A program made the position numbers and the translations under genes. The notes beneath the pieces were generated by a model. It was given only the letters and a program-made list of their open reading frames with translations. It searched no databases and was not told the DNA's origin. From Siphonodentalium dalli (Eukaryota > Mollusca > Scaphopoda > Gadilida > Siphonodentaliidae), in contig CP136064.1 of the NCBI GenBank assembly GCA_032622095.1, forward strand, positions 142,619,954 to 142,683,953: a DNA stretch of 64,000 bases. Reading direction: 5' to 3'. This document shows, one piece after another, positions 57,404-64,000 of the stretch (positions within the stretch are counted from its first letter, which is position 1; each line of letters starts with the position of its first letter).

Positions 57404-58688
57404 CTACAACGACATAGGTTCCTCTAGATCATACTGTTTTGCCAGGGACGGCATCTCTGAGTTGACCCAGTGCTTGAGGAGGTTCCTCTGCTTCTTTCCT
57501 TTGTTGGTTGCAGTGTTTGGCCCAACAACTACCTGGGTGTCCAGCATATCCCTTCCATCTCTCCAGGCTCCAGCGACGATGACACCGTTGACCTCCACAC
57601 GGTCGAGCTGCTGATTCTGTAGACCAGGGTAGCGTATCCTCATGAGATTGTGTAGGCAAATGCAGGTTTTGGTTACGAGCTTGACATTTTATGGAAGATG
57701 CTGCATGGTGCCAAGCATAACCTGACACCTGTTGGCTAGGATGCCAAAGGCATTTTCCACAACCTTCTGGCATGGGAAAGCCGATAATTGAAGATCCTGT
57801 GGTTATCACCCAGACCACGGAGTGCATATGGCTCCATCATGGTCTCTCTGAGGGCGAATGCATCGTCTCCGATGAAGTAGTAGGGTACATCCTGGGTGTC
57901 ATTGGGCAGAGGATCTGGTCTTGGAAATCCGATGTTATCCCCTTCCACATATTCCTTCAACTCGCAGTTGTTGTAGATTTGGGCGTCTGATGAAGAACCT
58001 AAACCACACAAGTCTGCCCAGATAAATTTGTAATCATAATCTACGAGGGCCAGGAGTACCACAGAGTAGAACCCCTTGTAATTGTAATACATGGATCCAC
58101 TGTTTGGGGGGGGACACCTGCATGCCACGTGCTTCCCATCTAGTGCCCCACATGTATGGGGAAAGTTCCACCTGTTCATGAAGTTGTCTGATATGGCACG
58201 CCATCCATCAGGAGTGGTGGGGCAGGTCATCACCTAGTACTCAGGTACTCAGCAATGATGGCTTGGTAGACCTCACGGACCACGACTGAGATGGTGTTGT
58301 CTGGTACCCTCCACCCGTACTGCATGTCGGAGTACTGGGTGCCCGAGGCCAGGTGCCGCAAAGTGACTGCCATCTTCAGGTCAGGGTCCAGGGGCAACCT
58401 GTACTTGGTGTTTTGCTTGGTGATGCGAGAACCAACTCTCCGTAGCAGCTCATCGGACATATCGGGAGGTATCCTCATGAAGTTCTTGAATGCACCTTGG
58501 TCCTCGTTCCGGAGCTCCACCAGAAGCTGGTCGTAGAGACCAAAGTCAAGGCGCCTGCTAATCCATGGTCTAACCCACACTCTTCTCATTCTTCTTCTCT
58601 CCCTTCTGTTTATTCTATTCTGTATGTGTTGGAGTGCTAAATTGACCAGATTAAACTGATGTCCAATAACAGCAAGAGGTAGCTCCAT
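57404..58688 (-). pseudogene. HARBI1-like DDE transposase, three breaks
   Basis: The N-terminal helical part lies at 58688-58230 (DFGLYDQLLVELRNED, FMRIPPDMSDELLRRV, LRHLASGTQY). The core follows at 58233-57736: GALDGKHV has the first Asp, SSSDAQIYNN sits where the family has its loop motif, and FIGDDAFAL has the second Asp. The frame then leaves the normal path near 57755: a one-base shift is needed to reach ENAFGILANRC with the catalytic Glu. A stop precedes the last piece, 57643-57404 (IRYPGLQNQQLDR). So there are frameshifts near 58235 and 57755 and a stop near 57690, with the catalytic residues themselves still encoded. Confidence 0.85.
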
Positions 58689-58739
58689 GTTGTCACCTCA
58701 GAGATCCACCAACAACTGACACGGATCAAGAAAAGGCCC

Positions 58740-59272
58740 ACTATTTATACCATTTCTCAACACGCATGTAGTACGCAACTAACACGCAACTCACACGCAA
58801 CTAATAGATTGGATACGCAGGGAATAGGTTGGGGATACGCTGGGAATAAGCACAATCGTTTGGGGGTACGATACACACGCAAAAGGATCGCAACAGGCAC
58901 GCAACACGATCGCAAAATGATCGCAACAGGTACGCAACACATTCGCAACATGTACGGTACCAAAACCTGGCCATATACCTCAAATTTGGACCTGCGATCA
59001 CCTGCGTTCATAACTTATGAGTTGCGTACCAGTTGCGATCGTGTTGCGTGTGTAGCGTACCTGTTGCGTCCCTGTTGCGTATAAATTGATCGCAGGCATT
59101 CGCAGAGAATTATTGAACATGTTCAAAATTTCCGAACTTACTCTGCGTGTGTCTGCGATCACCTGCGTGCGTGTTGCGTACTTCAAACCTATAAAACTTA
59201 TTAGTTGCGTGTGAGTTGCGTTCGGAACTTATGACCACTACTTTTTGTTTGCAACCATACGCAACTGGTGAT
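58740..59272. repeat. Right subterminal GTTGCGT repeats
   Basis: CGCAACT(A/C)ACACGCAACT repeats at 58775-58805, then CGCAACACGATCGCAA types, then GAGTTGCG, CTGTTGCGT and GTTGCGATCG to 59270. The motif orientation flips around 59020, so the right side holds an internal inverted arrangement. Confidence 0.6.
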
Positions 59273-59296
59273 CGCTATGGTGTGAGGGTAGCTTAA

Positions 59297-59470
59297 GGCG
59301 TTTGCAGACCGTACATGTATGCTAAAAGACTGCCAAAGTGGTTTCAGGTGATGATACCCCCCCTGTTTGGCCTCAGATCAGGAACGATAACTCTATCCGA
59401 AGTACATGACCTATATTCTCTGCAGTCCGCCCACGCATTGTAGTACCCCCGTTTGGGTGTCTAGTATGTT
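59297..59470 (+). pseudogene. LINE RT fragment, right of the Harbinger insertion
   Basis: Immediately after the TTAA, translation gives AFADRTCMLKDCQSGFR, the next RT motif expected after the left fragment (55632-55825). The host LINE frame therefore continues across the insertion and soon reaches stops. The rest (to 59470) is in broken frames. Confidence 0.65.
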
Positions 59471-60019
59471 GCAGCATGGTCTATTTGTGGTTTATGATCT
59501 CAAAAAATTAAAAAATTTAAAAAAAAAAAAAATTTTAAAACTTGAAAAAAAATAATCAAATTTTCCACAAAAAAAAAAAAAAAAAATCCTAAATTAAAAA
59601 AACAAAACACTTTTCGAAAATAAAAAAATTTAAAATTAAATAAATAAATTAACTGTCTTTTAATATAACCCACTGCCACTTCTAAGGGTTCCACACTATA
59701 TCTGAGGGGATAGATATTGAGTGGTCTACACACGTCTCCTAAACCCTAGAATAATATCCAGACATAAGAAACTCCGCCTCCTGCAATGCCTGCCATTCGA
59801 ATCCCTACTTCTGTCATTGAAATCTGGCGCAATCCCTACTTTCGACGCAACGCCTAAGTCATTGGAATCTGATGCAATCCCTCGCGAAACCTACCGGCTG
59901 ACCCCCACCCATTGGCTAAGCGTTGTATGACATGCTTATTATTTCATCATATCATGGATATTCAATGTTTTGGCATCACTCATGAGATATAACCCATATC
60001 TACTGAAAAAGGTTAGATA
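59471..60019. other. A/T-homopolymer tract and spacer
   Basis: 59505-59650 is mostly A and T runs, a possible site of assembly or sequencing error. 59660-60019 has short repeats of AATCCCT(A/C)(C/G) and TCATTG(A/G)AATCTG near 59813 and 59861. No recognisable gene. Confidence 0.4.
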
Positions 60020-60721
60020 TCTATTATATATTTTGGAAGATATGTGTGTGTGTCTGTCTGTCTGTGTGTTCGCGATGGACTCGATAACGGCCGACCCGAT
60101 TTCGATGAAACTTGGTATGTGGGGGTATTTTCTGTCGGGAAGTGGCATAGGCCTATTAATTTTCAGATCCGAGCTCAACTTTTCACGTGCCGAGGTCAAA
60201 TCTGTTTTTACGCCGTTTTGCGCTAATATATTTAAGTTCGGTGCTCACAAATCGATTCGATATAGCGCGAATAATAAATTGCCAGTCATATAATTTGCAC
60301 GGTTAGAATCTGTGGCGCTTCATCTTTCCAATGATGTACCACACGCCTGTGTACGTTTAAAGTTTCTACCTTAATTATCGGGAAGAACGCAGGACCATGT
60401 TTCGCTCATCGAAAAACATTGCGTAAATATATTACGCCATCAACAAATCGTGACGTGATCGCGTTAACTCTTAACCGGCCGATGTCGCGTTAACTCATCA
60501 CTGGTCGAGGTATCCGCAAATGACATTGGGCTATATATCTCGGAAACGACTTGAAATTTGGTATGTGAATGTATCTTGCCCCGGATACGAATTTTATCGG
60601 GTCGCCGAGCCCGTGCGACGCCAGCTTCGCGCATGCGCAGACCAGATCTCGGAAACGGGTGGAGCTATCGACTTGAAATTTGGTTTTTGAATAGCCCGGA
60701 CGAAGTCGGGTCACCTTCTAG
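60020..60721 (+). mobile_element. Helitron-like element with B-type 5' end and A-type 3' end
   Basis: Starts TCTATTATATATTTTGGAAG and GTTCGCGATGGACTCG like B elements. It holds about 350 bp of unrelated sequence (60170-60530), then one A-type 122-bp repeat with GCGCATGCGCAGACC and the end CCCGGACGAAGTCGGGTC...CTAG. It is flanked by A (60019) and T (60722) with no target duplication, as expected of a Helitron. Confidence 0.65.
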
Positions 60722-62243
60722 TCCTCTATATATTTATAATTTTTCTTTATTTAATTTTTGTTATCCCTTTTTTGTTATCTACCACCTCATTTTCTTTCTT
60801 TTTATTCGCTCTTCGTTTTCTTACAGCTTCTAATCCCTCATAATCTTCGAATATCCACTTTCATCTCCAGGTTTCTGGAAAATTCCCTGTTTAGTAGCAC
60901 CTCCAGATGGGCTCTATATAATTTGAACGAGGCATCCATCTTGGATATTACTCTTTCTATGACTAAATCCGTTAGCACGCTCTACAGATGCCATATAACC
61001 TCTTCACATCTTGTTTATTCATTCCTAATCGCTCCATATACTGTAACACATTAAAGTACCCCCCCCCCCCTCTGTATTGGGGGTACATCCTTGATTATTA
61101 ATATTTCCTCCTTCCATGGTGTGCATGTTCCTTGGGACATAATTGCTAATGTGAAGCCACACCTATTATATATATGCCACTTTAAAAGCTAACGAAAATA
61201 TTACTAATATTATAGACTTCCCTTTGAAGACATTTGTATGTCACAATGATCCGTAAGATTGTTTCTAAGTGACATTGACCAGTGAAACTGATACTGCAGG
61301 TATGAACTAGCCAACTTCACATCGTAACATTAATAAAAGGGACACTTCATCTATATCAGCCTCAAAACGTGTTGGTACATATATGTGTGGAAACTAAACC
61401 AATCGCCCGTCATCCGTACATAATTGTAATATAATTTTCTCAGATACCACGGGATCCCTATGGATGAAATTTGGTCTCAATGTGGGATCAGAAATTATCC
61501 ATTGATGACAGCAGTGTCCATGTGGGAAAAAGCTTCGTAGTGTTTTGCTGTCGCCATGGTGTTTGTTTGGGTATAGGCATGAGTGATGAGTGTGGTTCTC
61601 ATAATGGTTCTCATGGTTCTGACATATGGGTCTCGTGTTTTTGATGGTTCTCATATGCATATGTGACTCTCATATGGTCTGAACTAGCCTTTACAGACTG
61701 AGGTCCTTTAGTGCACATTTAATCACTTCACTGATAAACATTATATGGTCAAATCCCTACACTATCAAACGCAATGTTTCAATAGTGGGTTTTTTTACAA
61801 TTTTGACTAAATATTGGTTATATTATACGCATCAGCGATCCTTCTTAATAACGCTCTGTATATTTTCAAACGCATCACACTAAATGGGTTTGGAATAGCC
61901 ATACAGGAAAGGAGGAACTGAGGTCCTGGGTAGGTCGAAGGCATATTTTTGGCCGATTAAAACATGTCCGCACATGACCTCCGCTGTCTGTCTGATCCGC
62001 GCCCACACATTATCACGTCACATAATACGAGTCAATATCGATTTACTCTCAGCGTCCACTCGGCGATGGGGAAGCGTGCTGGATAAATTATCGATTAAAA
62101 CGTGTCCTTACATGACCGCGGCTTTCTGCCGGCCGGTCGATTCGCTATATTTATAACATGTTCGGACTCATCCCCCTCTATATATATATAAACACGTACG
62201 GACATGTTTGCTATATATATAGCTTTTCGTCGACCCCCGCAGG
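60722..62243. other. No gene; small repeats upstream of the PC4-like gene
   Basis: Includes a poly-C run near 61060, a GGTTCTCAT-rich stretch (61590-61675) and two related blocks about 140 bp apart, each with GATTAAAAC(A/G)TGTCC then CATGACC (61958 and 62092). No coding frames supported. Confidence 0.4.
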
Positions 62244-62250
62244 TATATAA
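62244..62250 (+). promoter_or_regulatory. Likely TATA box of the PC4-like gene
   Basis: TATATAA about 56 bp upstream of the ATG at 62306, a plausible distance for a short leader. Other TATATA runs at 62185 and 62212 make the choice uncertain. Confidence 0.45.
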
Positions 62251-62305
62251 ACTGTCGTTACTTGATGTGATATCATAAATGGCTCAATGAAAATAGAGAC
62301 AGATC

Positions 62306-62818
62306 ATGGATTCTAAGATTCTCGTCAAAAATTTAGGGAGGGACCGATTTCTCACAGTCGGTGAATATGAGGACCGGAAATACGTTGACTTACGAATTTG
62401 GAAAGAATGCAAAATCCCTACGACATTCGGGGCTCGTATGAGCTTACCTAGATGGCAATGTCTGACTGAAAATATAAAGACCATCGGTGAACATTTAGTA
62501 TCCATGAGTCCTATGGATAAAGTGCATCTGGGACACAATCTACACGCGGTTTTAGACCACAATAATGGTGTATTACACTTACGCCAGTATTTCACCCCGA
62601 AGGACTCTGAACATTTGCACCCAACGAAGAAAGGCTGTACGATTAACCAACGGGAATTTGATGTATTGTTTCAACACATTGACGCTGTTAGTCATGTTTT
62701 ACCTGAATTAGAGAATGTGAAAGCTTGTTATTTAATGCACGATGGACAGATGGAAGCGTTAGCGTGTACAGAATGCAATCCTGGAGGTTATGGATTTTAC
62801 ACTCAACGAGTTTATTGA
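62306..62818 (+). CDS. Protein with two PC4-like ssDNA-binding domains
   Basis: A 170-residue, single-exon frame from ATG. Residues 12-55 match the PC4 (p15/SUB1) fold signature: a beta-rich RFLTVGEYEDRKYVDLRIW followed by a basic, Gly-containing turn and MSLPRWQCL. Residues 76-125 repeat it (GVLHLRQYFTP, KKGCTINQREFDVLF). PC4-like domains bind single-stranded or melted DNA and act in transcription or replication. The C-terminal 45 residues contain CTECNPGG. AATAAA lies 37 bases after the stop (62855-62860), giving a compact, intact transcription unit. Tandem PC4 proteins without introns are often found in multicopy or virus- or transposon-derived sets. The origin is not determinable here. 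Confidence 0.7.
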   Translation: MDSKILVKNLGRDRFLTVGEYEDRKYVDLRIWKECKIPTTFGARMSLPRWQCLTENIKTIGEHLVSMSPMDKVHLGHNLHAVLDHNNGVLHLRQYFTPKDSEHLHPTKKGCTINQREFDVLFQHIDAVSHVLPELENVKACYLMHDGQMEALACTECNPGGYGFYTQRVY

Positions 62819-62854
62819 ACTTTGACTGTGTGTGGAATACTTATTTTCATCGTA

Positions 62855-62860
62855 AATAAA
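62855..62860 (+). terminator. Poly(A) signal of the PC4-like gene
   Basis: AATAAA within CGTAAATAAAATAATAAC, a short distance after the stop codon. Confidence 0.55.
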
Positions 62861-63265
62861 ATAATAACTTATATTATGTTATTCTAAATTCTTTCGGATC
62901 ATCATATACCCACGTTGAGGGTTGGGTGTGTGTGTGTGTGTGTGTGTGTGTGACGATTATTCTTGTTTATTTTTTTTGTGAATTAGCGAAAGATCTCTAT
63001 TTGTATTTATTTTATTGTTTTGTATTGACGTACATTTTTCTGACTATCTATGTACGCCCAATTTATCGGCCTCTGAAGCGGGAGCTCTTCCGACGACTTA
63101 TCTCAAATCAGCCCAATCCTTCACCCGAGTCTCAACTGTGATTGGTGTTATAGTGAACCTAACTCATCGTTCTGGACTCACATACAACTGTTGAATGATA
63201 CTTAACACTCTATCACAATCTGTTATAAGAGGAGTCGACTCTGTCAAACAGTGTTAAAACCACTC
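62861..63265. other. Spacer with (TG)n microsatellite
   Basis: A TG run lies at about 62926-62951. Frames through it are low complexity. No gene. Confidence 0.5.
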
Positions 63266-64000
63266 ATGGGTCCTTCGAACTTGGCTGATTACGGAGACGT
63301 GTTCATCGACCCGACAACTGGTGCAACAATAATGGCTCTTTCTAACGGTACCATACCGGACAACATCCAACGACATGATTCTTGCTCAACCCAGGCGCTA
63401 GATACAAGACCATATACACGTTTGAGTGAAATTTCCCCTGAACTCACAGATATAAATTCAACCTTCAAGCAACTGAGCGAAGCCGCAATGTGTAGCATGG
63501 ATCCAGATGTTATCGCAATGCAGATAATCATGACGTCATGTCTTCAATTTATTAGTAGTGTTCCTAGGGACATCGTTGTAAAAGTTATAGAAGACTCAGC
63601 CACACGTGAAGAACATATACTAAAGCAAATGAGACAAGTCGTATTCTTGGAAGTGAAAGCTGATTCAAATTTCTGCCAGCACTACCCCATAAGCACTTCT
63701 CTCAAAAACCGCTTAAGTGTGAAGGGTGGTTTAGAGGACTACAAGAAATACTCTTCTGATATCTATATTTTGATGTTATTTCTCGTAGATGGGGCACTAA
63801 TCTAGCCGAGCTGCTCAGCAAAGGTACCAAACAGTCAGCATGCAACACCACCATTAATAAGCTTCCCGAACCAATACCAGCACCTGTACCTGACAGCTTT
63901 CAACAGAACATCCTCGACATGCTATGTGAAAACCGAAATCTCGTGCGGAATGTCCTTGAATCGTTGCCCGACATCACAAAATCAATAACCAATCTGGACA
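63266..64000 (+). pseudogene. Unrecognised ORF with a one-base frame break, running off the window
   Basis: The frame is open from an upstream stop near 63190; the first ATG is at 63266 (MGPSNLADYGDVF). It reads 179 codons to TAG at 63803-63805. From about 63770 another frame is open to the end of the window (SRRWGTNLAELLSKGTKQ, then VPDSFQQNILDMLCENRN, VLESLPDITKSI). The two join well if one base is an insertion in the T/A run near 63765. An intron ending at the CTCGTAG near 63792 is an alternative. No domain was recognised. It follows the PC4-like gene by about 450 bp in the same direction. Confidence 0.5.

Larger units (their letters stand above)
55826..59292. mobile_element. PIF/Harbinger DNA transposon
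   Basis: Perfect inverted ends GCTACCCTCACACCATAGCG (55826-55845) and their complement (59273-59292), flanked by TTAA on both sides. Because TTAA is palindromic, a 3-bp TTA/TAA or 4-bp duplication cannot be told apart; 3 bp is usual for this superfamily. The two genes converge: a MADF-domain protein on the plus strand and a HARBI1-like DDE transposase on the minus strand, the normal two-gene plan. The transposase is frameshifted, so this copy is not autonomous. Confidence 0.9.

Noticed and set aside
59500-59733. 77-codon Phe/Leu-rich minus-strand frame
   Set aside because: Translation of an A/T homopolymer tract.
1-64000. tRNA and rRNA genes
   Set aside because: No cloverleaf with proper A and B boxes and no rRNA-like conserved stretch was recognised by eye; a covariance-model search would be needed to exclude tRNA genes.

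Overview
The window looks like a repeat-dominated stretch of an animal nuclear genome, most likely a lophotrochozoan and probably a mollusc. There are no operons, ribosome binding sites or dense single-strand coding. Nearly everything recognisable is transposable-element material: Jockey-like and CR1/L2-like LINEs, a Ty3/Gypsy LTR element, a PIF/Harbinger DNA transposon, MITEs, Helitron-like non-autonomous elements and a roughly 160-bp satellite with a palindromic GGCC core. The mollusc assignment rests on my general knowledge of such repeats and is inference.

Layout. 1-1.9 kb: two minus-strand units of a multicopy basic-protein family. 3.1-7.7 kb: a minus-strand Jockey-like LINE with intact ORF1 and broken ORF2. 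8.5-10.7 kb: MITEs and tandem repeats. 11.8-14.3 kb: LINE 3' remnants among direct repeats. 15.5-16.6 kb: minus-strand Helitron-like elements. 16.6-25.9 kb: a complete but coding-defective Gypsy element with two LTRs and a 5-bp target duplication. 26.5-29.0 kb: satellite array. 29.2-30.0 kb: one Helitron-like element. 30.3-33.9 kb: plus-strand LINE. 33.9-41.1 kb: head-to-tail array of Helitron-like elements of two alternating kinds (A with 122-bp repeats, B with about 130-bp repeats). 41.9-45.9 kb: a minus-strand LINE broken up by nested insertions. 50.7-55.6 kb: an element with about 850-bp terminal inverted repeats carrying two more copies of the basic-protein family. 55.6-59.5 kb: a PIF/Harbinger transposon (MADF protein plus broken DDE transposase) inserted into a LINE reverse transcriptase. 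60.0-60.7 kb: a Helitron-like element with a B-type 5' end and an A-type 3' end. 62.2-64.0 kb: a small intact gene with two PC4-like domains, followed by an unrecognised ORF with a one-base frame break.

Intact or near-intact reading frames are few: LINE ORF1, copy B of the basic-protein family, the MADF protein and the PC4-like protein. The rest are decayed. The most notable signals are: the tandem Helitron-like array with exact CTAG/TC junctions, whose A repeats each carry a palindrome matching the NRF-1 consensus and whose B repeats are packed with TCAAGGTCA nuclear-receptor elements; the long-TIR element carrying gene cargo; the basic-protein family whose copies share an N-terminal part but differ in their C-terminal modules; and a Gypsy element whose LTRs are almost identical although its catalytic residues are lost.
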